64,000 bases of DNA from Lactarius indigo (taxonomy: Eukaryota; Basidiomycota; Agaricomycetes; Russulales; Russulaceae), in the NCBI GenBank assembly GCA_025766275.1, contig JAFKAC010000001.1, positions 2,852,001 to 2,916,000 of the forward strand, given 5' to 3'. Under the pieces are notes generated by a model. It was not told the origin of the DNA. It saw only the letters and a list, made by a program, of their open reading frames with translations, and made no database searches. This document shows, one piece after another, positions 23,912 to 34,538 of the stretch (the first letter of the stretch is position 1; every line of letters begins with the position of its first letter). Both the position numbers and the translations under genes were made by a program.

Positions 23912-24329
23912 TGGTGGACAATATCATGCTGTGTAGTGGACACGAATCTAGAGCCTTGTGTATCATAGTCATCACCACATTCCATCGATCTGATTCTTCG
24001 TGCATTCACAGGTCGGTGATGTCGCATCACTCGTATTCCCTTTTTTCTGTAGTTTTTCTGTTTCCCTTCGGGCCTTAGTAAATGACACGCTCTTTTCAGA
24101 TTTAAAGGACAATAACTCTTTCATTACGCCAGCTACGAAGGGGGCTTGCAACTAAGATCTTTCTAGCCCACCGATAGCGCTAAGTGAACAAAAAAACACG
24201 CAGTCGTTGTATTATTACATAGGCTATTTGGATCTAACCTAAACAGTGTTCCCCAAGCTTTTCGAATAGGATTCCTTGCCAAGCATTCGCAGTGACTTAA
24301 CTCAGATGTCCACGACATTTCCCAGACGC
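23912..24329. other. Spacer downstream of Kch1, no gene seen
   Basis: About 400 bp with no supported coding region; contains the Kch1 3' end and borders the retroelement remnant. No LTR could be recognised by eye. Confidence 0.4.
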
Positions 24330-25340
24330 TACGCGTCGTTTAGCACGTGCCCCCTCAATGGTTTGGCCAGCAATGTTACCACCAAGAGGGACGCGAAAAT
24401 CCGTACGGTGGTTGGCAAAGGCTGCATTTGCAGTTTGCGCAAAGTGGTCCAGTCTTTTCTTTATCCTTCGCGCTGACCGCCGTCAGCGTGCAGGTCGAGG
24501 AGTCAGGGACGCTGGGGGGCAAGCCTTGCATTGCACGAAGGAGTTGGAGGTCATCTTCGAGTTCGATGTAGCGAATCACATCATAGGAGGAGGAGAACGG
24601 TCTGTCGAGCACGAATATTCATTGTAGAGTGGAGTCGAGGGTAATGTTCCTCCAAGCCGTTCAGAAGTAAAATTGTCAAAAGGTGGTCGTTAAGCTTGTC
24701 TTCGTCGATGGGGCCCAACGCCGTGATCCTTGTGTGGAGTTTTCGGATTGCATTTGAAGTATCAGCAAAGGGAAGCAACCCCGGGCTTAGACCGTATATC
24801 GAGACCTTCTTTAATCAAGAGAACCTGAGCATGCAACTCGAATCGCTGGTGACGGTGGCGAAGTGCTTCGTAAATGGTGCGGGAATCCGGGAGTTCGCAC
24901 ACGACATCATAGTCCGCGATTGAGACACGATTCGAGAATGAAGGTACGCAGGGCGCGGTCGTTGATCTTCCAAATTTGGCAAGCCCTCGCATGAGTCGTC
25001 ACATCTGGACATGGAATACCCCCATCCAACCAATCCGTGAATGCTTGCTTGTCCACCATGATGTTCAGGCGTAGACTCCAATCCTGCCAATTGTGCTTCC
25101 TCCAATCCAAGATTAGATCGGCGGGCCAGGATGGATCCGACGGTAGGGGCAGCTCAGCGATAAGGATACCCTCGACAAGCGCGGCGTTGCAGTTGGTTTT
25201 GATTGTCTCCGCTAGTAGAGAGCCCAGCGATCGAGTGGGTGGCTGAGTTACTCGGGTTATTGTCGGAAGAGGAGACGCCTGATGCCATCAGATTAGAGGG
25301 ATTACAAGAGCCAGCGAAAAGTAGAGGAGACACCAAGTCG
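24330..25340 (-). mobile_element. Ty1/copia-type gag remnant (frameshifted)
   Basis: Fragment of a fungal LTR-retrotransposon gag. On the minus strand from about 25260: 'DWRKHNWQDWSLRLNIMVDK', 'ARACQIWKINDRALRTFILE', then after a one-base shift 'YDVVCELPDSRTIYEALRHR' and 'HQRFELHAQVLLIKEGLDIR', then after another shift 'LADTSNAIRKLHTRITALGP' and 'LLTILLLNGLEEHYPRLHST', ending with a broken zinc-knuckle-like 'CANCK' and 'FRVPLGGNIAGQTIEGARAK'. W-K-x-N-D-R, 'ALRHRH' and 'LLNGLxxxYxxL' are typical of the gag/UBN2 region. No protease, integrase or reverse transcriptase and no LTR pair is visible, so this is a dead internal fragment between two intact cellular genes. Confidence 0.75.
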
Positions 25341-25941
25341 AGAACAGGTAAGGATAAACGTTAAAGAAACTATTTTGAGGAGTAGACCCAGGAGAGTGTC
25401 ACTAGTGATCTTTCCTGTTGGGGTATACGTCTCTGTCACGATTGGAAGAGACGAATTGAGGGAATAAGCGTAGGCAGTGTCCGCATCTCGGTTCGCATCG
25501 TTGCATCACGTGAGGGCGACTCTAGAGCAATTGACTCCGAGTCGTGATCAATGTGAACCGCGTTCACTCAGGCTCGCAGGCTTTTTGGACTCACCGAAGA
25601 ACTCGAAGAGAAATTCAAGGATTTGGGCCCTAATTTTATTTTTAACGACCCCCAGGTAGCCGAGACGCACAGGTAACAAGTCGGAACAGACTGAAAGACT
25701 GCACCGCACCGATGACTTGTGATTTCGTTCGTCCATAACGGATCCGGCGGCGTTCGCAAAGACTGACCAAGACCAAAAACATTCCCTACTACGTAGTACA
25801 ATCCAATTGGAATTTATTTCTTCCATCGCTCGGCAATAGCTGGCGCCAACGCTGCGCTAACAAAACAACTGAAGCATGCATACTAGTATACAAAGCGCGA
25901 CTTGGACATCTCTTTTCTTCTCGTGTGCCGAAGCCAATCAC
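25341..25941. other. Spacer between gag remnant and aldehyde dehydrogenase 3' end
   Basis: Roughly 600 bp with only short open frames that I do not recognise. It may include more degraded retroelement sequence, but nothing in it can be named. Confidence 0.35.
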
Positions 25942-28354
25942 CTATAGGGGCCAGTCGATGTTCTCGCCATAATTCCAATGGACGGCTTTGGTAGAAATGT
26001 ATTCATCCAGAGCGTGGCTACCCAATTCGCGACCTGGTGGCGAAATACTTATATTGGACCCTATGGCGAAAGGTATGAGTGAGCCAACGCACCAATTCCG
26101 CTCTGCTTTTTCCCGCCAAATGGTACGTTATTGTAAAGCACGCAATACTGATTAACCCAGACCTAGAGAACTAATGTAAGTTCCGTTGCAGTTCATTTTC
26201 AAGTATATCTTACGGTTCCAGCTTCCAGTGCGGACGACACGCGGTGACACTGGGCCTGATCAGCTAAATATAGTTGAGAATCGGGTTGGCATTGGCAAGA
26301 TGAAAGCAAAAGCGATTACTGGAGTGGAAGCCAGCAGCAAGCCCGTAAGTAGTATCATTGGCCAGGTCGATCGCTTCTTGCTCGGTACGGAACTTCCCAA
26401 CTGAAAGAACGGGTCCAAAAATCTTCAAAATAGTGTCAGCTTTGAGGAGATGGGAACAAAAATTCAGTGCGTTACCTCTTCTTTCACCTAGCGAGAGAGA
26501 CAACAGAGATTCAGACGTTTTGTCTGGCACATATATTATACTTACTATCTTCATATCAGGACGGATGTCAGTGAAAACTGCCCTCAGAGTTAGTGTCTGA
26601 GCTTCGCCGAGAGCAATTCAACGAACTTGTTGGGTCTACCCAATAACCAGGTGTTGTGCGTTTTTCACCCCCGACGATAGCTTTGGCTCCTTCTTTCTTC
26701 CCGGACTCTATGTAGCTCCATACGCGGTCGTATTGTGTTTTGGAGACCTAAGAGTAGAACACAAGGTGGTGCGTCGCGTCGTCGAGAGTTCGAAGGCAAC
26801 TACGTACTACAGGTCCGCCTCCGGTTTTCTCATCAAACCCATCTCCAATGACAAGCTCCTTGGCTTTGGCCGCCAGAATGGTCACGAATTTATCGTAAAT
26901 AGTATCCTGAACGTAGACTCGAGATCCAGCTGTGCAATCCTGGCCAGTGTTATAAAGGATACCCAAGACGGCCCAGTTCGCAGCTAGCATAGCAGTAGCA
27001 CTATCGATTACCCATTCAGTTCAAACATGTGACAGGCCAAACCTTGTTCGATGTTCGCGGACTCGAAAATAATGTGTGGCGACTTCCCGCCCAACTCCAG
27101 AGAAACTTTTTTAAGATTGCTAGTTGCAGCAGCCTGTAGGACTTTGCGACCAGTGATGGTAGAACCAGTGAAAGCGACTTTGTCAACGCCTTTATGAGCA
27201 GCCAGTGCGGCGCCTCCAACTGGTCCCAGTGAAGGTATGGTGTTGACGACCCCTGGGGGGAAACTGAGGACTTCTGTGAGGGGGATATCAGAATAAATGC
27301 AGCCATCTCATACCCAGCCTCTTTGACGAGTTCAGAAAGTTTCTAAAATGGAGTGGATCAGAAAGCTATCGGTGATGGAGGTCACTCTGAGCGGCGTACA
27401 AGCGCAGTCAGGGGGGTAATTTCCGAGGGTTTCATGACAATTGTACAACCAACCGCGAGTGCAGGAGCGACTTTCCACGCCCTGGGTCCTATAAGAACTA
27501 CACCCTTGAGTCCGCTGGAAACATCCAACGCACCACATCTGAATGGGATAGTTCCATGGGATTCTACAGGGCGAGTCAGAATTATGGCAACCCTGCACGC
27601 CGCAAAGCCGCGACCTACATCTGACCGCAGACACCGATCGGTTCTGGGTGTGTGACAGCATACTTAGTCTTGGGATCTATTTCAATGCTCTAAGGGCCAA
27701 AAAATGAGTACAGTCGCGCGATAATGGATCACATGAATACAAAACCTGGCCCAGAATTTTGTCGGCCCAGCCAGCATAGTATCGAAGACACCCTACGCTG
27801 TCGCTGATGTCAGCATCTCTAAAACGAAACGGGAAGTATGAGGTCATCAGTGTTGGTCGGCATGAGAATAGAACTTAGGACGCACCGAGCAATCTTAACG
27901 GGTTTTCCGTTGTTCAAACACTCCAGCTCGGCAAGGATCTGCTTGTCCCTCTCTATGAGATCGGCAAGTTTGTTGATCAACCTTGAACGCTCAACGCCTG
28001 AGACGTTTTTCCCCCACGTTTGGCGGAAGGCATTCCGTGCTGCTGCGACGGCAATATCGATATCCTTCTCAGAGGCTAGACCATACAGTGTAAGGGATTT
28101 CCTTAAAAACAGCCGAGAGGGGTGGGCAATCACCGGCGGTGACTGTGCATATGACTTCTTCTGTAGAAGGATTGTAGACTCTGTGATATTAGGTTGTGAG
28201 TGAGTTGTTGGTGATTAGGATCAAGACGTAGCATGTACTTGATTGGATCAAGGTTATCGACAGATGGCACAAACTCGTTGTTGATGAACAAGCCTGTGTT
28301 GACTGGGATCTTCGAGTTGGATTTAGGGATAGACAACTCAACGACGTTGGCCAT
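25942..28354 (-). CDS. NAD(P)-dependent aldehyde dehydrogenase
   Basis: Oxidises aldehydes to acids; class-1/2 type ALDH as in Ald2-6 or fungal aldA. Start at 28354: [20 protein letters not shown], '[18 protein letters not shown]'. Then '[20 protein letters not shown]', '[20 protein letters not shown]', '[15 protein letters not shown]', '[20 protein letters not shown]' (using an intron between ATGTG and GGCGTGG), '[17 protein letters not shown]', '[15 protein letters not shown]'-region at 27160-27110, '[20 protein letters not shown]' (catalytic Glu), '[20 protein letters not shown]' (catalytic Cys), '[20 protein letters not shown]', '[15 protein letters not shown]' and C-terminus '[15 protein letters not shown]'. 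No targeting signal is obvious, so cytosolic is likely. About a dozen introns. Substrate cannot be told. Its start lies 203 bp from the stop of the upstream same-strand acyl-CoA-binding gene. Confidence 0.92.
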
Positions 28355-28556
28355 GATAAGGCTAGGGAGGAAGAGTGGAGCAGAAGTAGCACCCTAAGGA
28401 GTAGTCGTGTGATCTTGATCTTGTGGGGTGCGATAAGATAATATCAAATATGATCTGAAGCACGTGTAGAGAAGGCTCTATACAGTACCGGTCTTCAAGT
28501 CCATTAGTAGATATCGTGGGCCAACATCAGGTTCTAAAACACAAATGCGACCCAAT

Positions 28557-30142
28557 TCAAATCCCACGATCTGCCATACTCCTAGCGGGTGCCTTTCCCA
28601 GCACGGCCCACCACAGCGCTCGGACGGCTCTGCTAACTTCTCGTCTCCGCACACCAGTCCTCCTCCAAACCGTTTTTATCAAAGCGAGAGCGCAGATTAT
28701 GAAAGAAAGATCCAAGAACAGTCGCCTTACCACAACGAACGTTGGTGATCGACCTTCGCTGTCGGAAAGGAATAGGGCGAACTGGCGGAGCGATGCTAGC
28801 AAACGCGTTATGCCCTTGAACACAATGGCCCACAGCCCCATCTCGTCGAAGTCCCAACGAGTGACATCACGAGACCCACTAGGAGAACGGCGACCTGGGA
28901 ACGTTGGAGAGGACCTTGACAGTCCTGGGGGTGATGCGAGTCGTGTGCCAGAGGTGTGCGACTCGACTAACTCGATGCGTTCGGAAAGCGCTGCGAGTTG
29001 TGTCTGAACGATTTCTATGGCTCGTTCCAGTGCGATCCGTGAAGGCGGACGATGAGGTAAACCGGTTGCGGAGAGGGCATGCGGCCTTGCGGATGGGGGA
29101 CGACGATACGTTGAGCGACTGGGGAGTGACGCCGTGTCACGGGGGATGGCTTGTTCGGCGGATGGTTGTGGATAAGAAGTGGAAACGGATCCCCCAAAGG
29201 CTGACAACGTTTCTAGACCTTGGGGTTGCGAGGCAGGGACAGGCCGGAGTTGGCCACAGTGTCGAACTTGCGCCGGGCGTGCCGTATCTATGTGAGGAAA
29301 GAGATGACTGGGGTCGGTTTAGATCCGGGGTCTGCTCAGATGCCCCCAAGTCCGTTGTCTCATCGTCGGTTGATTCTCCTTCTGAGGCGCTACTCTCATG
29401 CATATCCTCCAAGTCGCCTCGAGCGTCATGTAGAACCTGCGCAGAGCGGTAGACGGCTCCTGGGTCTGGTCCGTCAGAGCTGGAGGAGTCTGAGTCTGGC
29501 GATCTTGAGAAAGTCCCTGCTCATTCAATGAGTTGGTTTGAAAGAGTCGGTTCGGGAAAGGCGTACCACTGTGAACGAGATTGGCCGGATCCCCTCCGTA
29601 TGATTCGAGTTCTCGGACGAGATCTCTTGCCACGGTCTTATCCGAATACTTTCGCAAGACCTAGGAAAGTTCAACCCCGACGAAATCCATAGTTGTGTGG
29701 CGAGCTGACCTTGAGGAGAGCGTCCACATACAACCACTTTGCCTCGTAAGAATCCAGGTCCTTGTGCTTAGCCCATGCGTCCCTACGAAGGGGAGGCGTT
29801 AGCACGCGAGAGAGAGACCTACAACTGTAGGTGCATACCACTTAGCACGACCCAACATATCCCACATTCCTGGTCTCGGAGACTTGACGTTCCCAGCGGT
29901 TGCTTGGACGAGTGCGCTTCAGCACGTCCTGCACACGAGATGCAAGTGCGTGCCCAACTCACCTTGCTTGTAGAGACTGAAGAAGGGCAGTAAGCCAAAA
30001 GCGACAATGGAATAACGGCGACATACCTGTACATTGTCAATTTTTCCTCGTAACCGGTCTGTATGGGTCCGGTCTTGGGAAAATTCTGTACGATTTCCAC
30101 CGCCCGGTCGAATTGTGCGTCGATGAGTTCACGCGAGTCCAT
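28557..30142 (-). CDS. Acyl-CoA-binding domain protein with C-terminal membrane segment (ACBD5/Atg37-like)
   Basis: Start at 30142: MDSRELIDAQFDRAVEIVQN, 'FPKTGPIQTGYEEKLTMYR' (acyl-CoA-binding domain helices 1-2), then 'YKQ', 'GNVKSPRPGMWDMLGRAKWD' and 'AWAKHKDLDSYEAKWLYVDA', completing the ACB fold, and 'LRKYSDKTVARDLVRELESY'. An acidic disordered middle follows ('DSSSSDGPDPGAVYRSAQVL', 'MHESSASEGESTDDETTDLG'), then a coiled-coil-like stretch ('IALERAIEIVQTQLAALSER') and a C-terminal hydrophobic segment ('LFLDLSFIICALALIKTVWR') with a basic tail. That layout is that of ACBD5/Atg37, which sit on peroxisomes and tether or act in pexophagy; localisation is inferred. The join near 29195-29240 is unsettled: frames change between 'CLATPRSRN' and 'LSAFGGSVSTSYPQP' without an obvious intron, perhaps one extra A in an aaa run. 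Confidence 0.8.
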
Positions 30143-30349
30143 TGTTTTGCTATTTACAGGTCGCCAATAAGAAGTTCAGGTAAGAGTTGAAGCGTGCCAA
30201 AAGGGAAGAAGTCAGGGACGTCAAGGTGGGTCTCGGATCGCGAGGTGTGGTTGCCCGCGGTCGCCGCAAGCCATGTGGTTCTGCCGACAAAAGTCCGATG
30301 ACAGCCACAACTGCATAACTCATTACAAAACTATGTAGCTATATGCTAA

Positions 30350-30765
30350 TCACGGTATAATTAGAGTCGTTGAAGTGGTTGAGGCACCAGACACTCCATG
30401 TTTCCACGCATACTTCAAACCGCCGCGTATGCGTTCTTCTCGTGGGCTCACTTCCTTTCCTGTCACGGTGGGGCTAGTTAGCGCGGGGTCACGAGTCGAA
30501 AGAGTATTGACAGACCTCGCCACACGAGGCGTCCCCAGGCCTTGCCATGGCTGCCACCTTGTTTGAGGGATGTTCGGGTAATGACCCAGTAGCAGTCTGC
30601 GATTCCTTTTGTGGTCCATCTCGTCTGAAAGACGCGTTGTCCAACGCCATCGGCAGGGTATCGTGATAATACTTGATAGAGGTTCGCAGGATTTGTAGAG
30701 AAACCCGGAGGAAGACTTTTGGGTAAGAGCTTTCGGAACGCTGCGACGACACTCGCACTGCTCAT
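30350..30765 (-). CDS. Mitochondrial small ribosomal subunit protein mS34
   Basis: Mitoribosomal protein of the MRPS34 family. Start at 30765: MSSASVVAAFRKLLPKSLPP, 'ANLYQVLSRYPADGVGQRVF', 'QTRWTTKGIADCYWVITRTS', 'LKQGGSHGKAWGRLVWRG', then over a 60-nt intron 'KEVSPREERIRGGLKYAWKH' and a short tail ending TTLIIP at 30350. The 'LPxDGVGxRV', 'WxxKGIxDCYW' and 'GKxHGKAWGxLxWRG' motifs match the family. The N-terminus is basic and Ser-rich, consistent with a mitochondrial presequence. The gene is head to head with the GatC-like gene, 103 bp between starts. Confidence 0.8.
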
Positions 30766-30868
30766 CGCGGTCAGTTCGTCTTTTTCGAGGGGATGACGAT
30801 GATGAGCACGTTGGGGTCAATGTCTACGCGACCCGTGTTCAAACTCCGCCTACGCATTTCATCCCGTC

Positions 30869-31507
30869 ATGTCGGTGATGCGCTTGACACGCCTCAAGAT
30901 CCATTCAGGCAATGCTGCACGGCAATTCCCCCTGCATCTGCGGTATTATACGAATGGCTGTCTGAGGAATCCTCCACTTGTAGAGACGGACGACTGCGCT
31001 ATCCCACTGAAGCCTACTTGGTCTGTGGATGACCTATTATCTTCGTACCCACGACCCACCATATCGTCACCTGCATTGGACCGGCTTCACGTTTTATCGG
31101 CGCTCATCCCCCCAGAAGAAGGCACAATCGAGCACGCAGAACTGGTCGGAGAGTTGGAGGACCTTGTGAAGCTCGTGGAAAGTGTTAGGTTGTTCAATGT
31201 GCCAACTCCCACGCATGTTGTCGCGGATGCTCGCGTCTGGGCTGAGAACACAGGCATAGATTTGCAGGATGTTCCCTCGGGAGCTCACGATCGAGAGGCA
31301 CTTGACCCTGCAGAACTACTCTCTCGGGCGAGCCGCACAGAAAACGGTCTATACGTTATGCACTCCGATCGGGTGACAACCAAGTCAGTCTATGAGTACT
31401 ACGTTAACGTTCACGAACTAATCGTAGTGCGCGCCCCAGGAAATCCCTGTAAGATCTCGCAGAGACCGGGGATCCCAGCTTACTTGGGATTCAAGTATGA
31501 CGCATGA
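30869..31507 (+). CDS. GatC-like subunit of mitochondrial Glu-tRNA(Gln) amidotransferase (probable)
   Basis: Single-exon frame from 30869: MSVMRLTRLKIHSGNAARQF with an Arg-rich, acid-poor N-terminus like a mitochondrial presequence. 'KPTWSVDDLLSSYPRPTISS', 'LDRLHVLSALIPPEEGTIEH' and 'LVGELEDLVKLVESVRLFNV' form the short two-helix module with central loop seen in GatC, which stabilises GatA/GatB in making Gln-tRNA(Gln) in mitochondria. The rest ('TTKSVYEYYVNVHELIVVRA') is a lineage-specific tail. Assignment rests on pattern and length, not on strict motifs. Divergent from mS34, another mitochondrial translation gene, which supports it. An upstream ATG at 30793 is out of frame. Confidence 0.55.
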   Translation: MSVMRLTRLKIHSGNAARQFPLHLRYYTNGCLRNPPLVETDDCAIPLKPTWSVDDLLSSYPRPTISSPALDRLHVLSALIPPEEGTIEHAELVGELEDLVKLVESVRLFNVPTPTHVVADARVWAENTGIDLQDVPSGAHDREALDPAELLSRASRTENGLYVMHSDRVTTKSVYEYYVNVHELIVVRAPGNPCKISQRPGIPAYLGFKYDA

Positions 31508-31755
31508 GTCGTCATCGAAATTCACATTCACAGGTCACACCGAGGTGGCTGGATATCCGTGGCTACTTCCCCATCGCACGAGTGATCATATAGTAGAGTA
31601 TATACGTAGTTGCCACCTCTCCGCAATGTTTTCGCCAGTCACCATGATATCGAGGCGAAAGTGTTTCTCGCCGAGCGTCCACCACGTGACCGCATTGTAT
31701 TACGTCATTCAGACGCGTCAATAAACCTGCGCCCCGCGCCGAAGCGCGTCTTTAA
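31508..31755. other. 3' region of GatC-like gene up to TIR element
   Basis: No gene seen; the TAA at 31753-31755 is the left target-site copy of the adjoining TIR element. Confidence 0.4.
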
Positions 31756-32593
31756 GGGCCTGTCCGGCAAAAAGAATCCGGCCGCAAGTCGCAAAGTGAT
31801 AATGCATTACCCCGGGTGGGGTAATGAGGTCCCACGGAGCAACAAAAATGGGTGCTCCAAGTCTCCGAACGCCCCTCGGCCCCAAAACGAAATACATTAT
31901 TTTTTTCTATCACATGCCATGACAAATTGTCACGTTGCGTGACTGCTATCGTACATATTGCACACCTGTGAGGGTAGCCTCGCGTTCTCTGATTCCTTTC
32001 TTATGGGCGACTCTCTTGCCAATTCTATGGCAGATTCTGACTCAGAAATTGAAGAAGATGTGCTCATTCCCGCTGCCTGGAAACCTTGGAAATTGTTGGG
32101 TATTTCATGACTGACCGTGCAAGCGACTGCGACTTCGCAAGGGTATACGCCACATTTAAGAGCTCACATATGCGTACGGGATACATCTTGCATCAGCTCC
32201 CCAAGTTCCGTGGAGAGTAGACATAGCACTGTATTACAAAGTGTAGAAAAATTGCTGTTGTCCTTGTAAAAATACAAGTTGTTCCGATTGTTCCATTGCA
32301 GAGTGTGTGCGACTTGAATAGGTGTAAACATATTACCAAATAATTAATACATGTATTACTCGAGGTGTTTCGTGGTCACAGTCACGATTCGGGCAGCGTT
32401 GGAGCAGAGAATCAAAAGAAATAAACGGGTATTTTCGTTGCTCCGATTTGATAGGGCTGCTCCAAGGAGCCTCAACGCCAACCCCTCGGAGCAACGTGCA
32501 CCGAACGGTAGGTTTGCCCCCCGGCGCACAGTAGGGGCGACTTTTTTTTTTTGGCAGGTGCGCCGTGGGGCAACGCGTGCGCCGGACAGGCCC
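31756..32593. mobile_element. 838-bp TIR element with TAA target-site duplication (PIF/Harbinger-like, non-autonomous)
   Basis: Perfect 13-bp inverted ends gggcctgtccggc at 31756-31768 and its complement at 32581-32593, each flanked outside by TAA (31753-31755, 32594-32596). GGGCCTGT-type ends with a 3-bp TWA duplication are characteristic of PIF/Harbinger elements and their Tourist-like MITEs. Inside, sub-terminal stretches from both ends share GC-rich 'agtcgc' and 'cggagcaac' words in inverted order. A short acidic frame (MADSDSEIEEDVLIPAAWKP, 32028 on) resembles the N-terminus of some transposon-encoded proteins but no DDE transposase is present. Superfamily is inferred from ends and duplication only. 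Confidence 0.72.
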
Positions 32594-32612
32594 TAAATAT
32601 CCTCCAAATACC

Positions 32613-34416
32613 ATGGGTCCACGTCCATCCATATCAGGAGAGCTACCAATCGACTCGTACTTCAGTTCTTTAGGTAGAACCATGGGTCCGTCTGGGAGTA
32701 AAGATAATAGATCCTTCAAACGGAAGAACGCCCTCGACGCGGCGGAGAGCGATGCTGAGCGGACATCGACGAAGAAACTCAAGACGAAGACACCGTCCAA
32801 AGGCTCTCAGGCAAGGCATGAATCCAGTAAGAGCTGTGCACTCAACATATTGTCAATCAGCTGAGTGGTCTATTCTCAGAGACGGATCATACAAGATCGA
32901 AGGGAGTCTCAAGCACGTCGAGGACGACGTCGATGCCAACCCCAAATTCCATGACAAAGCAATCACTTCCACCGTCAGTACTGGTTTCACTTGATGCGGT
33001 AAGATGGCGTTTTCTGTCTATTATATTTTCCCAAATATCCCTTCAAGGACGTTATCTCCACCGTCTCGTCTCCTATGCAAACGGTTTCTCTTAGCCCCAG
33101 AGTCACGGTACACCCTTCGTCGGAGAACTCCTCTGGTGGTTTTGGTCTGCCAACGCCGAAAACTGTATCACATGGGTCAAAGACGAGGTCTCGGGCAGAC
33201 TCTGCCTCATGTCTCCATTCCGTAACGGCGTCTCGTTCAGTGGCACAAAGTGGACCGTCCGTTCGCTCGCCTTTTCCTCAAACGCCGACCCGCTCAAAAT
33301 CCAAAATTGACTCGGATTATACTGCTCCCCTTAATACGCCACATTCCCAGCGCATAGTACCCTCGTCGCAATGCTTTGCCGATGAACAGATCAGTTCGCT
33401 GGAAGATGGCAGAGATCCCTTTCTCCTCCATCCCACCAAAGAACTTGATCGTTGCTCTGAGGATTTGGCCCCTCCTTCGCTCTTCAAGCTACCGCCGTAT
33501 CCCCCTTCAAGAGTGCCAGCAGCTTCGTCCTCTTCTCTCCCATCTGCTTCGATATCTTCGAATGGCTGTAGTTCTTTACACCGGAGCCAAAACAGCCAGA
33601 TTGAACCAACTTCACAATTCGAAGAGATTGAGTTGAGATTTTCGTCAGACTCTCAAGCTGGCCCACCTCCTGTCCATTCTCCCCAGGCGAAGCATGATAG
33701 AAATGCCTCGTCCATCAAGCGGTATGCTCGTCTCGTTACTCTCTCAAACGCGGTCTTGATGATTCATATCCTTCAGGTTGGAACTTGACTTAAGACTTCC
33801 ACAAAAGTCGAAACCCCGTCCCATAGACAACGTCACACAGGAGTCAGATATTCATCACACACACCCTCACCCTCCTCCGAGCCCGCTGACACCTCTGACG
33901 CCTTCCTCTCCCCGGGTACCTGATATAGAGTGCGAGAAACTGAACTCGTCGAAGTCGGATGGGCAACCATTGCATGAGATCCCATCGATGCCACTGTCGC
34001 CAGAGCCCGTTGCCGATACACAGCGAGGCAAAGCGACACCCCTTTCCAAGTTAGATGTTCCGGTGGAGGATCCTACGTCTGATGAGGACGAAAACTTCGT
34101 TGTCCACCCTTCTCCAGTACGTCGGCGGTCGGTACTACAAAATCCTAGTCCCCCGTCTAGTTTTGCCCCGTCCGCGAGCACCCGCAGCCATCTTCGTATT
34201 TCACACGCGAAGCTACGAAGCCTCCCAGCTGTTAATGTCGAACTTAATAGCGAAGGAGAGGAGATGTCATCTCCCGGCACTAGCATCGGTGCATTTCCAC
34301 CCAGTCCGGGGGCCTCTTGCCTAGCCAGCTCCTACCTCGATCTTAACGAGACTTTACCCTCCGAAGTTGAAGATTTCTTAGACATGGTTGGCACGAACGC
34401 TTCGTCTGGCACTTGA
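32613..34416 (+). CDS. Disordered Ser/Pro-rich protein of unknown function
   Basis: Not recognised. From ATG 32613: MGPRPSISGELPIDSYFSSL, an early bipartite-NLS-like region ('SFKRKNALDAAESD', 'TSTKKLKTKTPSKG'), then over introns 'SKGVSSTSRTTSMPTPNSMT', 'DVISTVSSPMQTVSLSPRV' and long Ser/Pro/Thr-rich sequence with many SP/TP sites ('PTPKTVSHGSKTRSRADSAS', 'SPLTPLTPSSPRVPDIECEK', 'NFVVHPSPVRRRSVLQNPSP'). A more conserved-looking end is acidic: 'SSYLDLNETLPSEVEDFLDM', a possible amphipathic peptide. Introns lie near 32830-32880, 33000-33050 and 33723-33779. The NLS-like clusters and many SP/TP sites suggest a nuclear phosphoprotein. The start codon is 19 bp after the end of a TIR element, so the promoter or leader probably lies inside it. 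Confidence 0.7.
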
Positions 34417-34538
34417 TTGCATGCCTTACACCTGATTTTTTTCATAGCATTTGTGTTATGCACTTATAGATATCCACTAGATAATACAAAAGTCTCCAGT
34501 AGATTTCACATCATACTGAGCGAGATATTCAAGGGTTT

